Shown here: piece by piece, positions 17,394-25,289 of the stretch | How positions within the stretch are numbered: position 1 is the first letter of the stretch | Layout of the letters: each line of letters opens with the position of its first letter | Source: Psychrobacter sp. Cmf 22.2 | GTDB taxonomy: Bacteria; Pseudomonadota; Gammaproteobacteria; Pseudomonadales; Moraxellaceae | Assembly: GCF_001921745.1 (NCBI RefSeq) | Contig: NZ_MRYA01000005.1 | Coordinates: forward strand, 1 to 64,000 | Direction: 5' to 3' | DNA: 64,000 bases | The notes under the pieces: generated by a model | The model's input: only the letters and a program-made list of their open reading frames with translations | Databases searched by the model: none | What the model was told of the DNA's origin: nothing | Translations under genes and position numbers: made by a program

Positions 17394-18293
17394 CTAATGG
17401 CTACCTATTAATAGACGCTGATCGTCAGTGGTTTTAGTCAGCTCTAGATTTTGAATAAAGCGTCCTTCTGCATCGATTACTTTGATTTTCCAATCGTCTA
17501 TTTGTACGCTTTCACCTTCTAGGTCACCCACATAGCCAAGTGTTTGCATGACAAGACCACCCATCGTATCGACATCGGTATCATCAAAATGGCTACCTAG
17601 CTCATCGTTACAGTCTTCAATCACCGTAGACGCTTGTACTCGCCAAGTATTAGGTTTTTCGGGATCGGCGATAATATTATTAATATCACTGTCTTCATCA
17701 AAATCATCATGCTCATCAACAATGTCCCCGACGATTTCTTCTAACAGATCCTCCATCGTGACCACACCAGCGAAGTTACCAAACTCATCAACCACAATCG
17801 CCATATGTACTTGAGTACGCTGTAATGAGCGCAGTAACGTATCAGAGCGCGCAGTTTCACTAATATAAAGAGGTTGACGTACCAAGTCTTTTAGACGTTT
17901 GCTGTTGATTTTATCTTCTTGGTCACGCACCATGTGGACAAGAATAGGAATCAAATCTTTAGCAAGTAAAATACCGATAACGGCATCATCATCTTGACTG
18001 TCAAAGACAGGATAACGCGAATGCGTCGTATCAAGGATAATGTCCATCACTTCAGCAAGGCTATTGCTTTCGTGCAAGCCAATTACTTGCGGACGCGGTG
18101 TCATGATTTCACGTACTTGTGTGGCTGGCAAGTCCAGTACACCTTCGAGCATATCAACTGTATCTGGCTCTAAGAACTGACGGGAGTCTTGTACCAAACG
18201 AATCAATTCATCACGGGTTTCAGGGGCGGTCGATAGCCAGCGTTTTAAGCCGCGCATCGACCAACTACTCGGGCTTGGAGCATCGTCAGACAT
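17394..18293 (-). CDS. CorC/YbeX-like CBS-domain protein
   Basis: A 299-residue cytoplasmic protein. Two CBS domains occupy residues about 60-190 (start IMTPRPQVIGL, end IVVDEFGNFAGVVTMEDLLEEIVGDI) and a CorC_HlyC C-terminal domain (about 210-290, with DTMGGLVMQTLGYV) follows. Relatives are linked to magnesium/cobalt efflux and, as YbeX, to ribosome-related functions; here it lacks a membrane domain. It precedes lnt on the same strand as in many proteobacteria. It is divergent from the DUF4105 gene. The Asp/Glu-rich stretch DEHDDFDEDSDIN sits between the CBS pair and the C-terminal domain. Confidence 0.9.
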   Translation of the reverse strand: MSDDAPSPSSWSMRGLKRWLSTAPETRDELIRLVQDSRQFLEPDTVDMLEGVLDLPATQVREIMTPRPQVIGLHESNSLAEVMDIILDTTHSRYPVFDSQDDDAVIGILLAKDLIPILVHMVRDQEDKINSKRLKDLVRQPLYISETARSDTLLRSLQRTQVHMAIVVDEFGNFAGVVTMEDLLEEIVGDIVDEHDDFDEDSDINNIIADPEKPNTWRVQASTVIEDCNDELGSHFDDTDVDTMGGLVMQTLGYVGDLEGESVQIDDWKIKVIDAEGRFIQNLELTKTTDDQRLLIGSH

Positions 18294-18548
18294 GGCGATA
18301 TGAGTTAACCTCTTTAGTTTAGTATAAAAAATATGTTAATGGGTTGGGTCATGGAGAGTAAAATAAACAAGCCTAGGTATTATTAATTACAAGTATCGTT
18401 AATCATTAAGGATAGATAGACCAGTCTAAATTAGCTTCACTTTATCGCAAGCCAATCAGACATTCAACGACAAATTTATCCAAATTGTATTGTCAGTGTG
18501 TTATAAACTTTGCTATCGTCAACGACTTTACTTATCTAGCCCAAACTT

Positions 18549-19823
18549 ATGTCGCTTCGCTCTCTTTTTTCTCGGCTTCGATCATCACGAAAACCCACTT
18601 TTGGTGCTTTTAAAGACAAGCGTCACCCTGTGCGCCAAACAAACGGTTGGCGATACAATATTGTCTCTTTTTTGGTCGTTCTTAGCCTATTGCTATCAGC
18701 ATTTTGGCTACTGATGTTAATTGGATATCAGCTTGGCGCATACAATCCTCTAACTTGGCTTGCGTGTGTGTTAATTATCAGTTTACTTACATCGCTATTG
18801 CTCACAAAAACCAAGCCAAAGCTCGCAAGCAAAACTATCAATAATACGTTTCATCGATCCTTTTCACAAAGAACCATTATTACTTGGCTAGGAGGTCTGT
18901 ATGCTGCTGTCTGGTTGCTGGGTCTGGGATGGTTTTTTTCCATTGAAGCTAAGCAAAGCCGCGACTGGATGCCTGAGGTTAGTCAAAGAGTCACCTACAA
19001 GCGTGATACCACAAACCCTGATTTGATAACCTTTACCAATGTGCGTAATTTTGATTGGCATACTAGCGAAGATGCGACTGAACGCTGGGAGACGCGTACA
19101 GTTGATATGTCTAAATTGTCCGGAGTCGATGTCATTAACTCTTATTGGATGGGGCCACTGATTGCTCATACCTTAGTCTGTTTTCGTTTTGAAGATGATC
19201 GTCCGCTTGCCTTCTCTTTTGAGATTCGTAAAGAAAACGGCGAAGCGTTTTCAGCGTTTGCAGGCTTTTTTAGACGTTACGAGCTCAGCCTCATTGCCTC
19301 TGAAGAGCGCGATATTATTTATACTCGTAGCAATGCGCGCGGTGAGCAAGTGTATGTGTTGCCTGTTAGCCATTTGCAGCAGTCGGAAGTCAGATCATTG
19401 TTTGAGTCATACTTGACCGCGGCTGACGAGCTCAATGCTAAGCCTGCTTGGTATAATACCTTAACCAGTAACTGCACCAATATTATTTTCTACATGGCGC
19501 GAATTGTTAGCGGCGAACGTCTGCCATGGGATTATCGAATTTGGGTATCAGGTTGGCTACCAAACTATCTATATGATGTCGGCATGCTCGATGCCAATCC
19601 TAACAACAGTGGTCAGCCTTGGTCGATGGCTACCTGGTATGAGCGTGCCCATATCAATCCAAAGGTTAGAGGTTTTGACAATCAGGCTAATCTAGACACT
19701 CAGGTTAATGGTAGCAGGTTTTCAGCTCAGATTCGCCAAGGTGTTCCCATACCGCCGCTGGCAGACTCGCAAGCCAAAGCCGACGCAGAAGCCAAGTCTG
19801 CTGCCAAGGCTTCTAATGATTAG
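18549..19823 (+). CDS. DUF4105 (Lnb-like) membrane protein
   Basis: A 424-residue protein with a basic N terminus, three hydrophobic segments (about 40-62, 66-84 and 112-130), and a large domain that should be periplasmic. The domain matches DUF4105: NVRNFDWHT, then His207 in AHTLVCF, and Cys309 in TSNCTNIIFYMAR, the likely catalytic pair in His-then-Cys order of permuted papain-like folds. Some DUF4105 proteins are described as lipoprotein N-acyltransferases (Lnb), and the family's Pfam domain is named accordingly to my knowledge. Its role in a cell that has Lnt is unknown. The C terminus ends in an Ala/Lys-rich tail. Confidence 0.82.
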   Translation: MSLRSLFSRLRSSRKPTFGAFKDKRHPVRQTNGWRYNIVSFLVVLSLLLSAFWLLMLIGYQLGAYNPLTWLACVLIISLLTSLLLTKTKPKLASKTINNTFHRSFSQRTIITWLGGLYAAVWLLGLGWFFSIEAKQSRDWMPEVSQRVTYKRDTTNPDLITFTNVRNFDWHTSEDATERWETRTVDMSKLSGVDVINSYWMGPLIAHTLVCFRFEDDRPLAFSFEIRKENGEAFSAFAGFFRRYELSLIASEERDIIYTRSNARGEQVYVLPVSHLQQSEVRSLFESYLTAADELNAKPAWYNTLTSNCTNIIFYMARIVSGERLPWDYRIWVSGWLPNYLYDVGMLDANPNNSGQPWSMATWYERAHINPKVRGFDNQANLDTQVNGSRFSAQIRQGVPIPPLADSQAKADAEAKSAAKASND

Positions 19824-19868
19824 TATTTTTAGTGGTTGGAAATCTCATCGAACAAGACTTTAAGCCAA

Positions 19869-20426
19869 CTAAGGCGTAACCCAGTTAACCACTCGCGTCT
19901 CCATCTCCTCATCAGAGATACCAATCTCAGAGACGCAGCGCCCTGCCACCCCGACATTGGCCGCGCGCATTTGCTGCTGCGTTATGACGGCGTCTTGCGT
20001 TAATAGTAGATGCCAATCTGGTAGCGATTGACCTTTATACAAACGTTTGTATGCGCAATGCGCTGGTAGCCACATCATATTGGGCAAATTCTCAATCGTC
20101 AGTTGAATACAATCAGGTACGTACTCTTGGCGCGTAGCATAATGTCTACAATAGCCTGTCGCACAGTCCATGAGCTGACAGGTCACATCCGTATATTCAA
20201 CCAGTTCTTCATCATCATCATCGTCCATATATTTAATCAAACAACAACTGCCACAACCGTCACACAATGCTTCCCATTCGCTATGATTTAACTCATCTAG
20301 ACTAAATCGGGTCCAAAACTGTGGGCGTAGCGTTGCACTATCGGCCTCGTCGGGCTTTGTACTGGATGTTTTATCAGATACTTTTCTTGAAAATGAACTT
20401 GATGGATCTAACAAGTTTGGCCTCAT
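19869..20426 (-). CDS. YcgN-family cysteine-cluster protein
   Basis: A 185-residue protein of the YcgN/UPF0260 group. The cysteine pattern CDGCGSCC, followed by CQLMDC, YC and DC, is a putative metal or Fe-S binding cluster. The conserved core FWTRFSLDELNHSEWEALCD and WLPAHCAYKRLYKGQSLPDW is intact. About 30 polar residues precede the family domain. An Asp/Glu run (MDDDDDEELVEY) interrupts the cluster. The function of the family is unknown. It is convergent with the DUF4105 gene, 45 bases apart. Confidence 0.9.
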   Translation of the reverse strand: MRPNLLDPSSSFSRKVSDKTSSTKPDEADSATLRPQFWTRFSLDELNHSEWEALCDGCGSCCLIKYMDDDDDEELVEYTDVTCQLMDCATGYCRHYATRQEYVPDCIQLTIENLPNMMWLPAHCAYKRLYKGQSLPDWHLLLTQDAVITQQQMRAANVGVAGRCVSEIGISDEEMETRVVNWVTP

Positions 20427-20591
20427 GGAGTCATAGTAGGGTTTTATAAAGTCACAGTATCATTTTGATAAAGAGCGTTACAGTATTATAGCTGTTTTTG
20501 TTGGTCGTGGGCGTTAAGGTAGGACGAGTCAGACGATTGAATACGCACAAACACCCCTAAATAAACTTACAATATAAAAAAGGATAATAAT

Positions 20592-21329
20592 ATGTCCATT
20601 CAAACTTATGAATTAGTCAGCACGACAGACAATGGCGTTGAGCTTATTAGCTATGTTGCACTACCAGAAGATGCTTCTGATACCAACCCAGCGCCTGGCA
20701 TTATGGTCGCACCAGAGTGGTGGGGCGTGGTTGACCATCCTAAGACCATCACCGAAAATTTGGCCAAGGCTGGTTATGCGGCCGTGGCGATGGATGTCTA
20801 CGGTGAAGGCAAACTGACTGCAGATGCTGCCATGGCCAATATGTGGATGGAACAAGTGCTTGCAGACCAAGACATGCTAATGGCACGCTGCCGCCTAATC
20901 CTCAATGACTTTAGTAGCCAATTGGCAGTCAATGGCGATAATCTAGGCGCGATTGGTTACTGCTTCGGTGGTAAAGTTGTCCTCGATATGGCGCGCGAGG
21001 GTATGCCGTTGAAGGCTGTTGCTAGCTTCCACGGTAACTTAGCGCCAAAGCAGCCTGCAGATAATAACTTTAGCGCAAAAGTGCTCATCGCTCACGGCGC
21101 TGATGATTCTATGGTCTCTATGGACGCAGTAGCAGACTTCAAAAAAGAGATGGACAACGCAGGCGCTGACTACACTGTCGACGTTTATGATAACGCCAAA
21201 CATGGCTTTACCAATCCAAATGCAGATGAGCGCGCTGCTAAGAACGATATTGATTTGGGCTACAACGAAAACGCAGCTAAGCAAAGCTGGGAAAATATGC
21301 TTGAATTTATGAAAACTAACTTAGGTTAA
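20592..21329 (+). CDS. Dienelactone hydrolase family protein
   Basis: A 245-residue alpha/beta hydrolase. The catalytic nucleophile is a Cys in GYCFGGKV, with Asp in AHGADDSMVS and His in AKHGFTNPNA, the triad of dienelactone hydrolases. PEWWGV near residue 42 is characteristic of the family. AAGGATAA provides the ribosome binding site. There are no aromatic-degradation genes nearby, so a role in ring-cleavage pathways is not supported by context; broad carboxylesterase activity is as likely. Confidence 0.92.
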   Translation: MSIQTYELVSTTDNGVELISYVALPEDASDTNPAPGIMVAPEWWGVVDHPKTITENLAKAGYAAVAMDVYGEGKLTADAAMANMWMEQVLADQDMLMARCRLILNDFSSQLAVNGDNLGAIGYCFGGKVVLDMAREGMPLKAVASFHGNLAPKQPADNNFSAKVLIAHGADDSMVSMDAVADFKKEMDNAGADYTVDVYDNAKHGFTNPNADERAAKNDIDLGYNENAAKQSWENMLEFMKTNLG

Positions 21330-21370
21330 TACCTTAATAGTCTTAGCTGATCAAAGTTAGAGTAAAACTC

Positions 21371-21405
21371 AAAGCGGAGCATGATATTCATGCTTCGCTT
21401 TTTTG
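21371..21405 (+). terminator. Terminator after dienelactone hydrolase gene
   Basis: AAAGCGGAGCATGA pairs with TCATGCTTCGCTTT (one G-U), followed by TTTTG. Strong stem of about 14 bp. Confidence 0.88.
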
Positions 21406-21621
21406 TGCAAAAACTTCTATTAACTGTATAGATTTTTACTTGTTTAGGTCTTTTTTAAAACGCACTGTTTACGATAATACACTTAGGCAAATTAAAATAA
21501 AACAAGCAATCGACTTTAAGCGCATTCAACGTCTCATTGTGTAGTAAACTTAACCCCATCACAAAAGTAAAAGTTTATCATTCTACTTTTGGCACTCCAT
21601 TTAAAGAAGGTTGTTATATCA

Positions 21622-22575
21622 ATGAGTAACGCTAGTATTCAGTGGTTCCCTGGGCACATGAACAAAGCCCGTAACGAGATTAAAGAGATTATGCCAGAGA
21701 TGGATGTCGTCATCGAGGTCATCGATGCGCGCATTCCATACAGTAGCGAAAACCCAATGGTCGCAGCGCTGCGTGGACAAAAGCCAGTCATTAAGATATT
21801 AAACAAAGCAGACCTTGCCGACCCTGATCAAACGCAAGCATGGATTGAGTATTTGGAAAGTCAAGATAAGGTAAAAGCCATCGCTTTTGATGATAACAAA
21901 TCCAATGACGTGCATAAAATTGTTGAGCTGTGTAAGCGGCTAATCCCCAATAAGGTCGGTACTGGTAGGCAAATCAAGGTGCTGATCATGGGCATACCAA
22001 ACGTCGGTAAATCAACCTTGATTAACAGTTTGGCTGGACGTAGTATCGCTAAAACAGGCGATGAACCTGCCGTGACTAAATCTCAGCAGCTGATCAAAAT
22101 CGATAACGACATCATGCTTTATGATACACCTGGTATGCTCTGGCCAAAAATAGAAAACCCAAATTCAGGCTACCGCTTGGCGGCTACGGGTGGTATTAAA
22201 GATACGGCTTTTGACTTTGCTGATGTGGCAGGTTACACCGCTGAATATTTAATTGAAGCTTATCCTGAGCTGCTTAAAGAACGCTACAAAATTGAAGATC
22301 TACCACAGACTGATTGGGAGTTTTTCGAAGTTGCTGGCCGTAACCGAGGCCTGTTAAAAAAAGGTGGCATCGTTGATACCTACCGTATGTCGGAGATACT
22401 CATCAATGAGCTGCGCAGCGGCATATTGGGGCGCATTACTTTAGAGACGCCAAAAATGCGTGAAGCAGAGCTGTTATTGGTAGAAGAGATACGCGCACAG
22501 GCTGAAGCGAAAAAAGAAGCTAAGTTAGAGGAAAAGCGTTTACGTAAAAAGCGTGCGCGGAAGAATCGGAAGTAG
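21622..22575 (+). CDS. ylqF: Ribosome biogenesis GTPase RbgA/YlqF
   Basis: Circularly permuted GTPase acting in late 50S subunit assembly. In 317 residues the G motifs appear in permuted order: NKADLAD (G4) first, then GIPNVGKST (G1) and DTPG (G3). The N-terminal IQWFPGHMNKA is the family signature. The C terminus is a very basic Lys/Arg tail (RLRKKRARKNRK), fitting rRNA contact. The start at 21622 is chosen over an ATG at 21589 because AGAAGG precedes it and the protein then begins with the conserved segment. Confidence 0.93.
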   Translation: MSNASIQWFPGHMNKARNEIKEIMPEMDVVIEVIDARIPYSSENPMVAALRGQKPVIKILNKADLADPDQTQAWIEYLESQDKVKAIAFDDNKSNDVHKIVELCKRLIPNKVGTGRQIKVLIMGIPNVGKSTLINSLAGRSIAKTGDEPAVTKSQQLIKIDNDIMLYDTPGMLWPKIENPNSGYRLAATGGIKDTAFDFADVAGYTAEYLIEAYPELLKERYKIEDLPQTDWEFFEVAGRNRGLLKKGGIVDTYRMSEILINELRSGILGRITLETPKMREAELLLVEEIRAQAEAKKEAKLEEKRLRKKRARKNRK

Positions 22576-22797
22576 GGTTGGTGTTCACTTAGAACTCATC
22601 AATATTTTATAAAGAAATGGGCCAAACTTGGCTCATTTTAAAGTAATACTTACTTTTCCTTATTAGAAGTATTTCTTAAATGGTATTTTCTAGCTATTTT
22701 TACCATAACCCATTCTCTTGCATCAACCCTCATCACACCCCATAAATAACCTTAATCATAAATTTCATATTCATTTTTTGATTTACAAGGAATACTC

Positions 22798-24045
22798 TTG
22801 CCTACTCAATTTTCTCAGTCAACCCAATCTCTAGATTCCTTTGCCCCACGCCTTCTCGATTGGTTTGCCGAAAATGGTCGCCATGACTTACCTTGGCAAC
22901 AGCATCAAACCGATACACCCAATCCTTATGTTGTTTGGTTATCCGAGGTCATGCTCCAGCAAACACAAGTGACTACTGTACTGCCCTATTTTGCGCGCTT
23001 TATGGAGTCGTTTCCGACGGTGCAAGATTTAGCGGCAGCGGATTGGGATACAGTCGCGGAGCATTGGGCGGGGCTAGGCTATTATGCGCGCGCGCGTAAT
23101 CTGCATAAAGGTGCAAAGCAATTGGTCGAGATCATTGATGAGACGGGCGACTTTCCGCAGAGCCTAGTAGGTTGGGAAGCGATATCTGGCGTTGGACCAT
23201 CGACCGCTGGGGCAATTATGGCGATGGGACTACATCGTTATGGCGTCATCTGTGATGGTAACGTTAAACGCGTGTTGACACGCTGGGCAGCCATCGATGG
23301 CGATATTACCAAATCTGCGACGACTAAAGAGCTATGGGCATTGGCTGAACGTTTAACGCCAAAGGAGAGTTCAGGTTTATTTGCGCAAGCCATGATGGAT
23401 ATGGGTGCAACCTTATGTACGCGTAGCAAACCTGCTTGCTTATTGTGTCCACTACAAGATGATTGCTTGGCACATGCGCAAGGGCGCGAGACTGAGTACC
23501 CTGTTAAGGCAAAAAAACAGCCCAAACCAAGCAAGTTTAGCAATGCGTTATTGATTAAAGATGCAGGTGGCAACATTTTATGGCTACAGCGTCCTGATAA
23601 TGGCATTTGGGGTGGATTGTGGAGTTTGCCTCTACAGTTTGTAGAGAAAATTAACGGCGAAGCCAATGGTAAGACGACTGGTAAAAAACAAGCTGCGGAC
23701 AATGCTAAGCAATCAAATGTACCAATCGACGTACGTAGCAATGAGAAAGTATACGAAGCGGAATTTACCACCGCTGAGCAGATTATTTATGAATGGCTAG
23801 CAAAGAATGACTTGGTAACAGAATCCGTAAGTCACTCTTTACTAAATGACACCCCGATTAAGCATTCACTAACTCATTTTCATTGGTATTTGACACCGCA
23901 TCAGCTAACAATTGATTCTACAAAAGTAGTAGCGTTAAATGCCAAGCTAAATGCTGCCGAAATAGAGTTTAAATGGCTCACAGCGCAGCAAGCTAAGGAC
24001 AGCTTAGGACTACCGCGCGCAATGGGGAAAATCATAGAAGGTTAA
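22798..24045 (+). CDS. mutY: A/G-specific adenine DNA glycosylase (TTG start)
   Basis: Base-excision enzyme removing A opposite 8-oxoG. The 415-residue protein has EVMLQQTQVTTV with the catalytic Glu, the helix-hairpin-helix GVGPSTAGAIMA, the catalytic Asp in VICDGNVKRVL, and a 4Fe-4S cluster (CTRSKPACLLCPLQDDC). A C-terminal NUDIX-like domain follows for 8-oxoG recognition, with an extra Lys/Asn-rich insertion (about residues 285-310). The start codon is TTG, preceded by AAGGA at good spacing; no ATG lies before the conserved FAPRLLDWF block. Confidence 0.96.
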   Translation: MPTQFSQSTQSLDSFAPRLLDWFAENGRHDLPWQQHQTDTPNPYVVWLSEVMLQQTQVTTVLPYFARFMESFPTVQDLAAADWDTVAEHWAGLGYYARARNLHKGAKQLVEIIDETGDFPQSLVGWEAISGVGPSTAGAIMAMGLHRYGVICDGNVKRVLTRWAAIDGDITKSATTKELWALAERLTPKESSGLFAQAMMDMGATLCTRSKPACLLCPLQDDCLAHAQGRETEYPVKAKKQPKPSKFSNALLIKDAGGNILWLQRPDNGIWGGLWSLPLQFVEKINGEANGKTTGKKQAADNAKQSNVPIDVRSNEKVYEAEFTTAEQIIYEWLAKNDLVTESVSHSLLNDTPIKHSLTHFHWYLTPHQLTIDSTKVVALNAKLNAAEIEFKWLTAQQAKDSLGLPRAMGKIIEG

Positions 24046-24075
24046 AATTTAGGATGGTGCTGCGCTTAAGACTTT

Positions 24076-24978
24076 TTAAGACTTAGGCACGCGCAGACGC
24101 ATCAAGCCCTCTTGTTGCACAGTAGCAACGAGTTTGCCATCTTGCCAAAACTGACCGTGGTTTAGCCCCATCGCATTGGATGTTGTATCACTCCACATGT
24201 CATATAACAGCCAATCATTTATATCAAAACTGCGATGAAAGTGCATTGAATGATCAATGCTAGCCGCTTGTAGGCCACTGGTCATAAAGCTGATGCCATG
24301 GGACATAAGCCCCGTTCCCACTAGATAAAAATCAGAAGAAAATGCCAATAGCGCTTGTTGAATCGCAACTGGTTGCGAGCCTAATTCACGTATGCGTAAC
24401 CAGCTGGCTTGTTTGGGTTTGGTTGGCACAGGATTTATAGGGTCACGCGGTTTGACAGGCTTAATCTCCACATGACGACGACGCATAAAACGAGCTTTGA
24501 GCGCATCTGGTACTTTGCCCACATAACTCTCTTTTAGATCTTGCTCAGTCTGTAAATCTTCAGGTGGTGGATAAACAGGCATGTTTTCTTGATACTCTAA
24601 ACCCTCTTCCATTGGTGCAAATGAGGCAATCATCGAAAATATGACCTGTTCAACAGGTGGCTTACCACGGACTTGTTTATACTGAATCGCCGTCACTTCG
24701 CGTGCTGACAAGCTACGGCCGTCACGTAAGCGCCTTACTTGATAAATCACTGGTTGATTGATATCACCACCGCGCAAAAAATAACCATGTAGCGAGTGAC
24801 AAGGCTTATCTGTATTTAATGTATGAGCTGCGGCCATCATAGCTTGAGCAAGTACTTGCCCGCCAAATATACGCGTACCAACGTAATCATGGCTTTTGCC
24901 TTCAAACACATCTGGACTGACTTCGATAAGTGCCACTGTAGCGAGCAACTCATCAATCAGTTGTGAATAATAGGACAT
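24076..24978 (-). CDS. tesB: Acyl-CoA thioesterase II
   Basis: Hydrolyses medium- and long-chain acyl-CoA to free acids. The 300-residue double-hotdog protein carries the N-terminal FGGQVLAQAMMAA, HSLHGYFLRGGD, and the C-terminal ASIDHSMHFHRSFDINDWLLYD block containing the catalytic Asp environment of TesB. The ending GLMRLRVP is typical. The start is preceded by AAGGAAAA. It is convergent with mutY, 30 bases apart, and 311 bases upstream of it rapA ends on the same strand. Confidence 0.95.
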   Translation of the reverse strand: MSYYSQLIDELLATVALIEVSPDVFEGKSHDYVGTRIFGGQVLAQAMMAAAHTLNTDKPCHSLHGYFLRGGDINQPVIYQVRRLRDGRSLSAREVTAIQYKQVRGKPPVEQVIFSMIASFAPMEEGLEYQENMPVYPPPEDLQTEQDLKESYVGKVPDALKARFMRRRHVEIKPVKPRDPINPVPTKPKQASWLRIRELGSQPVAIQQALLAFSSDFYLVGTGLMSHGISFMTSGLQAASIDHSMHFHRSFDINDWLLYDMWSDTTSNAMGLNHGQFWQDGKLVATVQQEGLMRLRVPKS

Positions 24979-25168
24979 GGCAGTAATTTTCCTTGTTTTT
25001 GAGCGACCATTACTGGAGAGCAGTGTTAATACGTGAGCGCGTAAGGGAGTTTGTTTGACACTTAGAAACGGTGTTTGACTTTAAAATAGAAAACATCTTA
25101 ACCAATATTGTAGGCTTTGACCAGTTGCCACACGCTTACTCACTCGCATTAACTTGACTACTTAGGTT

Positions 25169-25202
25169 AGAGTTTATTTATATGAATATATAAATAAACT
25201 CT
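25169..25202. repeat. Perfect 15-bp inverted repeat
   Basis: AGAGTTTATTTATAT (25169-25183) is exactly mirrored at 25188-25202 with a 4-nt loop. No T-tract follows on either strand, so it is not a classical intrinsic terminator. It could be an AT-rich cruciform, protein site or mRNA 3' stabiliser. Confidence 0.65.
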
Positions 25203-25245
25203 ACGTCATTGTAATATAAATTATTGAATGAATAATGATGTAAAA

Positions 25246-25271
25246 AAAGAGACGCTACTCAATACCTCTTT
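25246..25271 (-). terminator. Possible terminator of rapA
   Basis: On the minus strand AAAGAG pairs with CTCTTT across a 14-nt loop and runs into a T7 tract, 19 bases after the rapA stop. The stem is short. Confidence 0.5.
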
Positions 25272-25289
25272 CGACCATGCTTACGATAG

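Larger units (their letters stand above)
24979..25289. other. Intergenic region upstream of tesB
   Basis: 311 bases lying between the rapA stop and the tesB start, both minus-strand. It holds a rapA terminator candidate (25246-25271) and a separate perfect inverted repeat (25169-25202). The tesB promoter should lie at about 25000-25140, but I see no convincing pair of boxes. Confidence 0.6.

Noticed and set aside
25169..25202. Perfect inverted repeat considered as rapA terminator
   Set aside because: No T-tract on either strand; another hairpin with a T7 tract lies closer to the rapA stop.
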